A stretch of 64,000 nucleotides of DNA from Catenisphaera adipataccumulans (GCF_014202755.1 NZ_JACHHK010000004.1:62001-126000), one strand, 5' to 3'. Positions 49,423-58,204 are shown, numbered from the stretch's first letter. Notes: generated from the sequence alone by a model not told the origin. Numbers and translations are program-made.

Positions 49423-49451
49423 TTGCAAGGCATATAAAATGGGCTTAAAAT
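49423..49451 (+). promoter_or_regulatory. Promoter of the rnf operon
   Basis: TTGCAA (49423-49428) and TAAAAT (49446-49451) are separated by 17 bp, 29 bases before the rnfC start codon. Confidence 0.65.
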
Positions 49452-49479
49452 ACTAGTTATGACAGGAGGGAGATAAGTC

Positions 49480-50781
49480 ATGTCACTTTTCTTGGGATCG
49501 ATGAGTCACCACATCCCCGGACGTAAAGAACTGACTGACAGTAAAGCTGTTGTGCGTCTGCTGCCGAAAAAGGAAGCATATATTCCTTTGGTTGCCGGAC
49601 GTGCGGCCGGACAGAACAGTTTCAACATTCTTGTTGAAGAAGGCGAAGCTGTGCAGGTCGGCACCAAGCTTGCGGAAACCAAAAGCGGTATGTATGTACC
49701 GATTTATTCCAGTGTTTCCGGTACGTATAAAGGGATCGTGAAGAGAATGCATAGTACATTGCGTCCTCAAGAGCATATGGTTATTGAATGTGACGGCAAA
49801 CAGACGTCTGTTCAAGCCTTTGAGCCGCTTGACTATAAGCATGCGACACGGGAAGAATGTGTCGATTTTGTCAAGAATGCAGGAATTGTCGGATTGGGCG
49901 GTGCCGGCTTCCCGACCTACGTGAAATATGGCAAGCCCGACGGCGTAGAATGCGTATTGATCAATGCCGTTGAATGCGAGCCGTACATCACGGCTGATTA
50001 CCGCAATGTCATGGATGATCCGACAGATTTAATTATTGGTGCGGACATCATGAAGAAAATGGCCGATGTCCAGCATGTTTACATCTGCATCAAAGAGAGC
50101 CATCCGGATCTGATCGCGAAAGTTAAAGAAAATCTCGGCGGATACCAGGGCATCGAGGTGCGTCCGGTACCGGATGTTTACCCGATGGGCTGGGAACGTG
50201 TGCTGGTACGTGAAGTCCTGCACCGGGAATATAACAACCTGCCGGCTGAAGCAGGTGCGATCGTCGGCAACGCGTCCAGTGCGATCGCGATCGCGAAAGC
50301 CTTTACCAAAGGCGAGCCGATCCACGAAAAAACCGTAACGGTCAGCGGCAATGCGGTGAAAAACCCGCAGAACGTGGTCGTACCGGTCGGAACACCGGTC
50401 AGTGAAATCATGGAAGCCTGCGGCGGATATACCGCAGAAACGGTTCGTTTGATTGCCGGCGGACCAATGATGGGGCGCACCATTGTCAACGATCTGTTCG
50501 TTGTTGATCGGGCGACCAATGCGATCACCGTATTGGAAGATGTTGCGGATGATGCCATTGCGTGTCTGCGCTGCGGCCGATGCAGCGATCACTGCCCGAG
50601 CGGTCTGCAGCCAGTACGGATCAAAGAAGCCGTACAGAAAAACGATTTAGATGAAATGATCAAGCGCGGCGCGAGCAGCTGCATTGAGTGTGGTATGTGT
50701 ACGTATATTTGCCCGAGCCACATCGACGTCACGGAACATGTGCGCAAGGCAAAGCGTGTGATTGCCATGAAGAAAAAGTAG
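49480..50781 (+). CDS. rnfC: Rnf complex subunit C
   Basis: 433 residues, the peripheral NADH-reactive subunit of the Rnf ferredoxin:NAD+ oxidoreductase. The flavin/NADH-binding region GLGGAGFPTYVK and the SLBB-like domain (ITADYRN... VVPVGTPVSEIMEACGG) are in order. Two [4Fe-4S] motifs are at the C-terminus: CLRCGRCSDHCPSG and CIECGMCTYICPSH. The subunit passes electrons between NAD(H) and the membrane part. CAGGAGG is upstream of the ATG, and rnfD starts 12 bases after the stop. First gene of rnfCDGEA-x-B. Confidence 0.96.
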   Translation: MSLFLGSMSHHIPGRKELTDSKAVVRLLPKKEAYIPLVAGRAAGQNSFNILVEEGEAVQVGTKLAETKSGMYVPIYSSVSGTYKGIVKRMHSTLRPQEHMVIECDGKQTSVQAFEPLDYKHATREECVDFVKNAGIVGLGGAGFPTYVKYGKPDGVECVLINAVECEPYITADYRNVMDDPTDLIIGADIMKKMADVQHVYICIKESHPDLIAKVKENLGGYQGIEVRPVPDVYPMGWERVLVREVLHREYNNLPAEAGAIVGNASSAIAIAKAFTKGEPIHEKTVTVSGNAVKNPQNVVVPVGTPVSEIMEACGGYTAETVRLIAGGPMMGRTIVNDLFVVDRATNAITVLEDVADDAIACLRCGRCSDHCPSGLQPVRIKEAVQKNDLDEMIKRGASSCIECGMCTYICPSHIDVTEHVRKAKRVIAMKKK

Positions 50782-50793
50782 GAGGACGAAACA

Positions 50794-51933
50794 ATGAAAT
50801 TCAAATTTCATGTCAGTCCAAGTATCAAAGGGAATCTGACCACACAAGAAATCATGAAAGAGTTAACTTGTTGTTTACTAGTTCTCTTTGTCTTGGCTTG
50901 TATTTATTATGGAACAAACTACGGTGCAGACTATGCGATGCAGGCGGTAGCGATGTTGGCTGCTTCACTGGTCACAACGTTTATTTGTGAATATTTGTTT
51001 GCGAAGATCCGGAAACGGGATCCGAAATCTGAAATTAAAAATTCCTTCGGATGGGTCACGGCAATTATCCTGACGTTGATGGTGCCGATCACGATGCGTA
51101 TTTATGCTGTTGTCATCGCCACGGCCTTTGCCATCATTTTCGGAAAGATGCTGTTCGGCGGATTCGGACACAATGTGTTCAACCCGGCAGCTGTCGGACG
51201 TGCCGTTATCTTCGCCTCGTTTGCCGGAGCGACCACGGATCTGGTTACATCGGCTACGCCGACCACCACGATCGCATCAAATTTAGGATGGATGCCTTCC
51301 AGCGCGGATGAACTGTCGCAGTTCCTGTCGCAGTACGGCGGTTGGTCCTCTTTGTTCTTAGGAACGTATCCGGGCGCATTGGGAGAAACATTCACCCTGG
51401 CGATCGTTATTTTAGGAATCTTCCTGATTGTCCGTAAGATCATTGACTGGCGTGTACCAGTTGTGTATCTGGGTACGATCTTTGTGATGACCATGGTCGT
51501 GGCGATTTTGGCCGGTATTCCGTCGTATCACGGTATTCCGGGCTTCTTATGGTATCCGGTCCTGCACTTGCTGCTGGGCGGTGCCGTATTTGGCGCATTC
51601 TTTATGCTGACCGATCCGGTCACATCACCGACCGCACCGGCCGGCCGTACGATCTTTGCGTTAGGTGCCGGTATCCTGACGGTATTGATCCGCTTGACGG
51701 GCAACCTGCCGGAAGGCTGCTTGTATTCGATCCTTCTGATGAACATGTTCACACCGATGATCGAATCGGCATTGGACGGCAAGCAATTGGAGATCCAGAC
51801 CAAAGCGAAGAAAATGTTTGCCTGCCTGGCCATCATCGGACTGGCTTTGGCATTCTATTCATCGACGCAGATCGGTAAGAGCGAAACTGCGGCTGTGCCG
51901 CAGGCAGAAGTGAAGGAGGTTGACCAATTATGA
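50794..51933 (+). CDS. rnfD: Rnf complex subunit D
   Basis: 379 residues, an integral membrane subunit of the NqrB/RnfD family with about ten hydrophobic segments. The segment DLVTSATPTT (residues ~149-158) fits the site at which ApbE attaches FMN to RnfD (Thr155 candidate). Other family motifs are FGGFGHNVFNPAAVGRA and FFMLTDPVTSPTAPAGR. It contributes to ion translocation. The C-terminus overlaps rnfG by 4 bases. The flavin-site sequence reads TSAT instead of SGAT. Confidence 0.95.
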   Translation: MKFKFHVSPSIKGNLTTQEIMKELTCCLLVLFVLACIYYGTNYGADYAMQAVAMLAASLVTTFICEYLFAKIRKRDPKSEIKNSFGWVTAIILTLMVPITMRIYAVVIATAFAIIFGKMLFGGFGHNVFNPAAVGRAVIFASFAGATTDLVTSATPTTTIASNLGWMPSSADELSQFLSQYGGWSSLFLGTYPGALGETFTLAIVILGIFLIVRKIIDWRVPVVYLGTIFVMTMVVAILAGIPSYHGIPGFLWYPVLHLLLGGAVFGAFFMLTDPVTSPTAPAGRTIFALGAGILTVLIRLTGNLPEGCLYSILLMNMFTPMIESALDGKQLEIQTKAKKMFACLAIIGLALAFYSSTQIGKSETAAVPQAEVKEVDQL

Positions 51934-52448
51934 AAAAGATCCTTCATTTAACGATTTTCCTGGCGGTCATTTCTTTGATTGCCGGCGGTGCTTTGTCGTA
52001 TTTCCATAATTTGACAGCGCCGATCATTGCTGAAAATGATGCAAAGCAGGAACGTGAATCCCTGCAGGAAATGTATCCGGATGCCAATATCAATGATTTC
52101 AAGAAAATCAGCACCAAAGGCATTGATTCGGATACGATCGAAACGGTGTACAAATACGATAATTATTTGATCTTTAAAATGAGTGTAACAGGCTACAAAG
52201 ACGGAACCGTGTTCCTGGTATCTATTGATAAAGATACGAAGAAGATCGATAAATATTTGGCAATTTCCAACGGTGATACCAAAGGTCTTGGCAGCAAGGT
52301 CATGGATGATGACTTCAAGAACAGCCTGGAAGGAAAAGATGCTTCCGGTAAATTGGATACCATTTCCGGTGCGACCATTTCATCCAGTGCCGTCACTGAA
52401 GGCATCAACGAAGCCAGCGGCTATGTTGACGAGCTGAAAGGAGAATAA
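51930..52448 (+). CDS. rnfG: Rnf complex subunit G (flavoprotein)
   Basis: 172 residues with one N-terminal membrane helix (ILHLTIFLAVISLIAGG) and an FMN-binding domain outside the membrane. The flavinylation motif DTISGATISSSAV puts the acceptor Thr at residue 149. The modified subunit relays electrons between RnfC/D and RnfE/A. It overlaps rnfD by 4 bases and is followed 2 bases later by rnfE. The FMN would be added by the ApbE protein encoded on the other strand. Confidence 0.95.
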   Translation: MKKILHLTIFLAVISLIAGGALSYFHNLTAPIIAENDAKQERESLQEMYPDANINDFKKISTKGIDSDTIETVYKYDNYLIFKMSVTGYKDGTVFLVSIDKDTKKIDKYLAISNGDTKGLGSKVMDDDFKNSLEGKDASGKLDTISGATISSSAVTEGINEASGYVDELKGE

Positions 52449-52450
52449 GG

Positions 52451-53104
52451 ATGAATCGTTTTCAAAGTTTTAAAAACGGATTATTAAAAGAAAACCCGGT
52501 ATTCTCATTGTTCCTCGGTATTTGTTCGACCTTGGCCATTACGACCAGCCTCAATAACGGGGTCGGAATGGGAATCGCTGTTATATGTGTCCTGGTGATG
52601 TCCAACGTGATCATTTCATTGATCCGCAATATCACACCGGATGAAATTCATATTCCGGTATACATTGTGGTCATCGCTTCTTTGGTTGAGATCATCCAGA
52701 TGTTGATCGAAGCGTATGCGCCGGCCCTGAACACCAGCTTAGGCGTGTTCATTCCGCTGATCGTTGTCAACTGCATCATCCTGGGCCGTGCGGAGGCATT
52801 TGCCGCCAATAACGGACCGCTGGATTCTGCATTGGATGGTTTAGGTATGGGCCTTGGTTATACACTGGCGGTATGTTCCATGTCGGCGATTCGTGAGATC
52901 CTTTCGACAGGCGGCATCACGTTCACCAATATGTTCAATGAAGATCAGGTTTTGTTTAGTTTCCAGCTGATCCCGGATGACTTTACGATCAGTATGTTCA
53001 GCTCCTCAGTTGGTGCGTTCCTGACCTTTGCGATCTTGGCAGCCGGGGTTGCCTGGTATAAAGCCAGAGATGCAAAAAAAGCAGAAACAAAGGAGGTAAA
53101 GTAA
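52451..53104 (+). CDS. rnfE: Rnf complex subunit E
   Basis: 217 residues with six hydrophobic helices, a member of the RnfE/NqrD family. The conserved inverted half-membrane motifs LGICSTLAITTSLNNGVGM and LGVFIPLIVVNCIILGRAEAFA are both complete. In NQR/Rnf structures the paired subunits RnfA and RnfE hold a metal centre at these cysteines (Cys in LGICST and VNCIIL). GGAG lies before the ATG. The gene ends one base before rnfA starts. Confidence 0.96.
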   Translation: MNRFQSFKNGLLKENPVFSLFLGICSTLAITTSLNNGVGMGIAVICVLVMSNVIISLIRNITPDEIHIPVYIVVIASLVEIIQMLIEAYAPALNTSLGVFIPLIVVNCIILGRAEAFAANNGPLDSALDGLGMGLGYTLAVCSMSAIREILSTGGITFTNMFNEDQVLFSFQLIPDDFTISMFSSSVGAFLTFAILAAGVAWYKARDAKKAETKEVK

Positions 53105-53105
53105 G

Positions 53106-53684
53106 ATGTTCGGTGAATTAGTCGGATTGCTCTTTACCAGCATGATCGTAAATAACGTTGTCTTAGCGCAGTTCCTCGGTATGTGTCCGTTCATGGGTGT
53201 TTCCCGCAAACGTTCGTCTGCCGTAGGCATGGGCATGGCCGTGGTCTTCGTTATCGTGGCCGCTGCCTTGGTCACATATGGACTGCATTACCTCGTACTG
53301 GTTCCGCTGGGATTGGATTATATGGATCTGATCACCTTCATTCTGGTCATTGCTTCTTTGGTCCAGCTGACCGAAATGTTTATCAAGAAAACCAGTCCGG
53401 GCTTGTATAAATCTTTAGGTGTATATTTACCGTTGATCACGACCAACTGTGTTGTATTGAATGTATGCCTTGTGAATATCACAAATGGATATGATTTCCC
53501 GCACATGTTGATGTATTCCATCGGTACGCCGTTAGGTTTTGCACTGGTGCTGGTCATTTTCTCGACGATCCGCGAACGTCTGGATCTGTCCGATGTACCG
53601 GAATTCTTTAAAGGAAATCCAATTGCCTTAGTTTGTGCTGCCATCATGGCTATGGCATTCTCCGCCTTCTCCGGAGTCATTTAA
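53106..53684 (+). CDS. rnfA: Rnf complex subunit A
   Basis: 192 residues, six hydrophobic helices, RnfA/NqrE family. The two inverted-repeat motifs MIVNNVVLAQFLGMCPFMGVS and LGVYLPLITTNCVVLNVCL carry the Cys residues that coordinate the intramembrane Fe centre with RnfE. The size matches the family. It overlaps the next small gene by a single base (TAATG). AGGAGG lies within the 3' end of rnfE. Confidence 0.96.
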   Translation: MFGELVGLLFTSMIVNNVVLAQFLGMCPFMGVSRKRSSAVGMGMAVVFVIVAAALVTYGLHYLVLVPLGLDYMDLITFILVIASLVQLTEMFIKKTSPGLYKSLGVYLPLITTNCVVLNVCLVNITNGYDFPHMLMYSIGTPLGFALVLVIFSTIRERLDLSDVPEFFKGNPIALVCAAIMAMAFSAFSGVI

Positions 53685-53863
53685 TGGCATTGGTTTACGG
53701 CATCCTGTTTTTAGGCGCACTGGTAGGAATTTATATCTTCCTCTATATTCAGAATAAGAAAACGCCGGTGCCAAAAGGATGCGAAAATTTAAAAGCCGAT
53801 TGTGAAGGCTGCAAGATCACGAGCTGCAGCCTGCGGGATAAAAAATTGAAGGAGGAGAAATAA
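53684..53863 (+). CDS. Small Cys4 single-pass membrane protein between rnfA and rnfB
   Basis: 59 residues from ATG 53684, sharing one base with the rnfA stop codon and one base with the rnfB start (TAATG at both ends). The N-terminal helix (ALVYGILFLGALVGIYIFLYI) is followed by a basic turn and four cysteines at 33, 40, 43 and 48 (pattern C-x6-C-x2-C-x4-C), then a charged tail DKKLKEEK. I do not recognise a named family. In layout it recalls NqrM, the Fe-delivery factor of the Na+-NQR, and FeoB-associated Cys-rich proteins: one helix plus a Cys cluster. Its location inside the operon suggests a role in maturing or stabilising the Rnf Fe-S centres; this is inference. Confidence 0.8.
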   Translation: MALVYGILFLGALVGIYIFLYIQNKKTPVPKGCENLKADCEGCKITSCSLRDKKLKEEK

Positions 53864-54168
53864 TGGCAGCAGCAATTATCATGATGTTGATCCTGGGCGC
53901 GATCTTAGGATTCGGTCTGGGAATCGCAGATTCAAAGTTAAAAGTAGAAGTCGATGAGCGTGTTGAAAAAGTCACGAACATGCTGCCGGGATATAACTGC
54001 GGCGGCTGCGGCTATCCTGGATGCTCTGGTTTTGCGGAAGCAATGGTCAGCGGAGAAGTGGATCACTACTTATGCAAACCAAGTAAGCCGGATCAAAAAG
54101 CCGAGATCATCGATTACTTGAAAAATACACCGGGTCCGGATGGATCGACGGTCGATATTAAAGCGTAA
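53863..54168 (+). CDS. rnfB: Rnf complex subunit B, minimal form without ferredoxin domains
   Basis: 101 residues. One N-terminal membrane helix (IIMMLILGAILGFGLGIAD) precedes the RnfB 4Fe-4S domain with Cys46, Cys49, Cys54 and Cys71 (NCGGCGYPGC then HYLC). After ~30 more residues (GPDGSTVDIKA) the frame stops. Usual RnfB proteins continue for another ~90-230 residues with two or more ferredoxin-type [4Fe-4S] domains that accept electrons from soluble ferredoxin; those are entirely absent here. A strong terminator follows at once, so it does not look like a recent frameshift. GGAGGAG lies before the ATG. Confidence 0.88.
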   Translation: MAAAIIMMLILGAILGFGLGIADSKLKVEVDERVEKVTNMLPGYNCGGCGYPGCSGFAEAMVSGEVDHYLCKPSKPDQKAEIIDYLKNTPGPDGSTVDIKA

Positions 54169-54170
54169 TG

Positions 54171-54199
54171 AGTATCAGGTTTATCCTGATACTTTTTTT
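54171..54199 (+). terminator. Intrinsic terminator of the rnf operon
   Basis: AGTATCAGG (54171-54179) pairs with CCTGATACT (54185-54193) around a 5-base loop, followed by seven T residues. Confidence 0.88.
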
Positions 54200-54209
54200 G
54201 TACCGGAAA

Positions 54210-54238
54210 TTGTAAAATCAAAGCGGATACGATACTAT
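54210..54238 (+). promoter_or_regulatory. Candidate promoter of the adhesin gene
   Basis: TTGTAA (54210-54215) and TACTAT (54233-54238) are separated by 17 bp, directly after the rnf terminator. Confidence 0.45.
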
Positions 54239-54272
54239 TTAAGTGGGTATAAGTATGAAGGGAGATTTATTT

Positions 54273-56429
54273 ATGAGGCGTTATAAGATCCTACAATATG
54301 CCGTCAGTTTCCTGTTGGCAGCCGTCCTGCTGATTCCAGGTACGGCTGTATCGGCTGACGAAACAGTTCTCAGCGAAGACGATCTGAACATTGAGATCGA
54401 TGCGCCGCAGCAGGTAACGACTGGCCAATATCTCAGTATAAAAGTGTCATTTGAGAAAAGCGAAGGCTCAGAGATCCAGGCCGGCGACATGTTTGAAATC
54501 ACCTGGTCCGATACACTGATTGGCGCAGATGATACCATTTCGGTGCTCAACAATGACAAGGAAGAAATCGGCACATTGACCGTTCGGTCCGACGGTGCTG
54601 AAATGTCTTTTCAAAACGACTTATCCGAAGAGGATTCGGTGACCGGCAGTTTCCGGATCGCGTTATTAGCCAATTCAGAAGGTACAGGAACGATCAATAT
54701 TGGTGATCACACAGCGGAGATCCAGATCCAAAAAGGAAACACGACAAACAATGACGAAGATCCGTTTGCGGGAATATCTGGTAAATTAGGAACGACCGAC
54801 GCAGGAGAGCCTTATATCGACTGGTCCGTGCGTGTGAATGAAAATTATACAGATTTAGTTTCCGGAAATGTCACGATCACCGATGCTTTGCCGGATTCGC
54901 TTACGTATGACCGTGTTCGGTCCGTATCGATCGATACCTGTGATGATGCGGAAGAACCGACCGAAACCACTCTGGAACAAGTCGGCGGCACGATCACAGC
55001 TGATGGACAGAATATAACGTTAAAGATTCCATCCAATGCGTTAAAAAATGAGGAAGAAGAGCCCGTTTTAATGACGATCCAATTCCGCACATGGATCAAC
55101 GCACTGGGATCGAATAATAAAATCAAAAACTCGATCGAAACAACCCGAACGATCAATGGCACGGAAGAGACGAAAACTGTTTCAGCCAACGTGAACGTCA
55201 GCAGTGATGCCGCTCAATGGCTGTCCGATCAGAAAACCAATGCTTTGACCATACAATATGTGCGAGGATCCAATGATCCAATTGAAGGTGCTTCATTTCA
55301 GATCGCAAAACTAGACAGTTCAAACAAGGAAGAAACCAATTGGTATCATGACGGGCAATATGCGGAAGGCACAACGGATGCAGACGGAAAAATCGTTCTG
55401 AAACATGTGACGGCGGGTACGTATGAAATTCGTCAGACCTCCGGACCAAGCGACGTTACATCAGCGGATTACCTCACGAAGAAAGTCGTTGTTAAGAAAC
55501 AAAACGGCAAAGTGCAGGCGAAGACGGTCACGTTAAAAATGAAGACCAAAAAAGTTGCTTCGGTCAAGAAAGTACAAACTCAACAAGCCGCTGACACATC
55601 CACGCAAAGCGTAAAAGCGGAAGTCGAATGGATCGATGATTTCAGCGAGCATCCGACCGTTTATCTGCAGCTGTACCGGACCTCCGCCAATCAGACCGAT
55701 CCTGAATATGTCACAAGCGTCAAGCTCACTGGCAGCGATACTTCAGCCGACTTTGGCAGCCAGCGTGTTAATGATGACCAGAATTCGGCCTATCAGTACT
55801 TTGTCAAACAGACCGATGAAGCGAAAAACGATTATACACCAAAGGGATATACAAAGAGCGAAGAGGGACTGAAGGTAACCAATCGGCTGAATAGCGAGCA
55901 TCATCTCATCCACAATAAATTGACTTTGAAGAAAACCGATGCGAAGGGCGATCCTTTGGATGGGGCATCGTTCACAGTTTATGAAGATAAGCAGTGTACA
56001 AAAGCCATCCGCACGTATGAAGCAACAAACGGAAAAACAGAAATCTCAACGCAAGATCTATCTGAATATTTACCGTCCAACGGTCAGACGCAGACGCTGT
56101 ATTTTAAGGAAACCAAAGCACCGGATGGCTATCAGATCGTTGACGAAGCAGTTCCGATCACACTTACCGCCGCAGAAAGTGCAGGATGGAATACGGATCA
56201 TACGATTTACAATACGTATACAGAGTACAAGATCCAGTCAAAAGACAGTACGGTCGTTACGTTGATCAATTCGAAAAAATCCAATGCTTCGGCTTATGAT
56301 AATGCAAAAAAGGCCAACAACCGATCAAAGACCGGAACACAGACGAATGAAACACTGTGGTTCGTGCTCGTGGGCATTGCCTTGATCGTACTGATCCTGG
56401 TGTTACGCAGCCGGAAAAAAGATAAATAA
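54273..56429 (+). CDS. Sortase-anchored adhesin with Cna-type domains
   Basis: 718 residues from ATG 54273 (AAGGGAG upstream). A signal peptide ends near VSA|DE. The N-terminal ~300 residues resemble MSCRAMM-type adhesin subdomains (beta-rich segment with FEITWSDTL and ITDALPDSLTYDRV). A SpaA/Cna-B-like domain follows (IEGASFQIAKLD to AGTYEIRQTSG), then a beta-rich domain (EVEWIDDFSEHPTVYLQLYR) typical of Cna B repeats, and a second SpaA-like domain (LTLKKTDAKGDPLDGASFTVYEDK). RSKTG, a hydrophobic helix and RSRKKDK form a wall-sorting signal. It probably binds host matrix or other cells. Its place next to rnf appears incidental. Ligand is unknown. Confidence 0.85.
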   Translation: MRRYKILQYAVSFLLAAVLLIPGTAVSADETVLSEDDLNIEIDAPQQVTTGQYLSIKVSFEKSEGSEIQAGDMFEITWSDTLIGADDTISVLNNDKEEIGTLTVRSDGAEMSFQNDLSEEDSVTGSFRIALLANSEGTGTINIGDHTAEIQIQKGNTTNNDEDPFAGISGKLGTTDAGEPYIDWSVRVNENYTDLVSGNVTITDALPDSLTYDRVRSVSIDTCDDAEEPTETTLEQVGGTITADGQNITLKIPSNALKNEEEEPVLMTIQFRTWINALGSNNKIKNSIETTRTINGTEETKTVSANVNVSSDAAQWLSDQKTNALTIQYVRGSNDPIEGASFQIAKLDSSNKEETNWYHDGQYAEGTTDADGKIVLKHVTAGTYEIRQTSGPSDVTSADYLTKKVVVKKQNGKVQAKTVTLKMKTKKVASVKKVQTQQAADTSTQSVKAEVEWIDDFSEHPTVYLQLYRTSANQTDPEYVTSVKLTGSDTSADFGSQRVNDDQNSAYQYFVKQTDEAKNDYTPKGYTKSEEGLKVTNRLNSEHHLIHNKLTLKKTDAKGDPLDGASFTVYEDKQCTKAIRTYEATNGKTEISTQDLSEYLPSNGQTQTLYFKETKAPDGYQIVDEAVPITLTAAESAGWNTDHTIYNTYTEYKIQSKDSTVVTLINSKKSNASAYDNAKKANNRSKTGTQTNETLWFVLVGIALIVLILVLRSRKKDK

Positions 56430-56460
56430 AAATGCTTCATGATCATCTTGAGTAATTGAA

Positions 56461-56490
56461 AAATGAGAGCCTTCGCTCTCATTTTTTTTC
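56461..56490. terminator. Bidirectional terminator between the adhesin and the NFACT gene
   Basis: AAATGAGAGC and GCTCTCATTT form a 10-bp stem with a CTTC tetraloop. Eight T residues follow on the plus strand, and a shorter run is on the minus strand. Confidence 0.85.
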
Positions 56491-58113
56491 ATATTGCTGG
56501 ATCCAGGATTCAATTTGAGATTCATCTGGATCGATGTAAATCGTTTTATACGATTTCATTGTCACAAATCCAGCCGGCGCTCCCGGGACTTTCTTCAGCT
56601 GCCGGACCGGACAGTAATCCACCGGTACGCTGCTGGATTGCTTGCCTTTGGAAAAGTAAGCTGCCAGATTGGCGCACATCCGGATCAGACGTTCATCTGG
56701 TGTTTCACATTTCAGCAGGACATGGGCGCCGTGATAATCTTTGACATGGAACCAAAGGTCGTTCTTGCGGGCCAGCTGATGTGTAATGTAACTGTTCTGC
56801 ATGTTGTTTTTGCCTACGAAGATCGATGCATCTTCCAGTTCAAGCCGCAGGAAATTCGGTCTTTTTTTCCGGCGGCTGCGTACGATTTTCTTCTTTGGCA
56901 ACAAGATATGTTTCTGGATCAATTCTTCACGGATCTCGGCAGCATCCTCCACATTCGCATGGAAAAGCTGTTCCTCCAGCTGGGTAAAGTAGGCAATATC
57001 CCGATGACATTGTTCGATTTGTTCCTGCAGGACCGACTGGGAGCGTTTCAGCTTATGGTATTTCTGATAGAATTTGTTGGCGTTGGTCTTGATATCATAA
57101 CGCATATCGATCGGGATGATCACATCGGTCCCATCGTTAAAAGAAGGCAGAGTGATCTTTGGGGCTTTTTCGATCTGTCCCATATAGGCAAACAGTAAAT
57201 CACCGTATTCCTGATATTTTCGATAGTCACGTGACTTGTCCAATGCGTTTTCCAGCTTTGGCAGTTTCTTTTCACTTTTGCGTTTTTCCTGTCTGACAAA
57301 GCGGATCAAATCGCCGCATTGTTCCTTGATCCGGGCCTTGTTTTCCCGATCTTCATACAAGTGATTCAGTCCCTCCATCAAAGGATACGTTTTTGCTTCT
57401 TGATGAAGATGCGTCAATTCGATGCAGTGGTAGTCTTTCGGATAGACATAGAGCGTATCGGAAGTCAGCAGTTCCTTCAGACAGTCCGCATAGCTTTGAT
57501 GATTTGCCATCCGATATTGGAACTCACGCGAAAGCAGCGGGGAAAAACCGTAGATCTGATCGACCAGGCTTTGATCCGGATCTAGATGTGTTACATGCTC
57601 CGGGTCCTGCTTTTCTTTTTGGACCGGCAGACTGTATTTTGCCCCCGGATGCACAAAGCGTTTGGAATTTTCATAAACCGGGATGCGTTTCAATGCATCA
57701 ATGATCGTATTGTTTTCATCCACCAGGACCATGTTCGCATATTTTCCCATCAGTTCCAGGTAGAGCTTCATCGGCCGGTAATCCCCAAATTCATTGCGGG
57801 TCGAAAGCTGCATGCATAAGACCCGGTCAAAGTGTGCCTGCGCAATGGATTCTACGATTGCCTGGGCACATTGTTTGCGGAGCACCATCACAAAATTTGA
57901 CGGCCGCGTCTGACCGACTTCTACATGCTGGGCAACATATAGACGGTTGATATTCGAGTGAACATTGACCACCAGTTTTCGGTTTCCGTTTCGAGTATGC
58001 AATTGGAAGAGGATCTCTTCTTCGCTGATATTTTGAATTTTATTGAGCTTGCACGGGCAAAAAGCCTGCAGCTTTTTGGTCACGTTGCAAAGCAGTAATC
58101 CATCCATTGCCAT
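56479..58113 (-). CDS. NFACT/RqcH-type protein (Rqc2 homologue, FbpA family)
   Basis: 544 residues. The N-terminal NFACT-N domain includes FDRVL with Asp96-Arg97, the DR motif required by RqcH to recruit tRNA-Ala for alanine tailing of stalled nascent chains. A long basic coiled-coil middle (residues ~260-380, KKLPKLENAL to QEQIEQCHRDIAY) precedes the NFACT-R domain (FVGKNNMQNSYITHQLARKNDLWFHVKDYHGAHVLLK). The C-terminus reads GFVTMKSYKTIYIDPDE. It acts in the cytoplasm on obstructed 50S subunits; family members were first named fibronectin-binding proteins. It faces gmk divergently. ATG 58107 is an alternative start. Confidence 0.93.
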   Translation of the reverse strand: MAMDGLLLCNVTKKLQAFCPCKLNKIQNISEEEILFQLHTRNGNRKLVVNVHSNINRLYVAQHVEVGQTRPSNFVMVLRKQCAQAIVESIAQAHFDRVLCMQLSTRNEFGDYRPMKLYLELMGKYANMVLVDENNTIIDALKRIPVYENSKRFVHPGAKYSLPVQKEKQDPEHVTHLDPDQSLVDQIYGFSPLLSREFQYRMANHQSYADCLKELLTSDTLYVYPKDYHCIELTHLHQEAKTYPLMEGLNHLYEDRENKARIKEQCGDLIRFVRQEKRKSEKKLPKLENALDKSRDYRKYQEYGDLLFAYMGQIEKAPKITLPSFNDGTDVIIPIDMRYDIKTNANKFYQKYHKLKRSQSVLQEQIEQCHRDIAYFTQLEEQLFHANVEDAAEIREELIQKHILLPKKKIVRSRRKKRPNFLRLELEDASIFVGKNNMQNSYITHQLARKNDLWFHVKDYHGAHVLLKCETPDERLIRMCANLAAYFSKGKQSSSVPVDYCPVRQLKKVPGAPAGFVTMKSYKTIYIDPDESQIESWIQQYEKK

Positions 58114-58154
58114 AGAATCACCTCGAAGGGTATTTTATCAGAATCCATAAACTT

Positions 58155-58183
58155 TTGACAGTATGATATCGTAAAGGTAAAAT
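58155..58183 (+). promoter_or_regulatory. Promoter of gmk
   Basis: TTGACA (58155-58160) and TAAAAT (58178-58183) are separated by 17 bp, 21 bases before the gmk ATG. Confidence 0.75.
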
Positions 58184-58204
58184 AAGAAAAAAAGGGAGAA
58201 TAGT

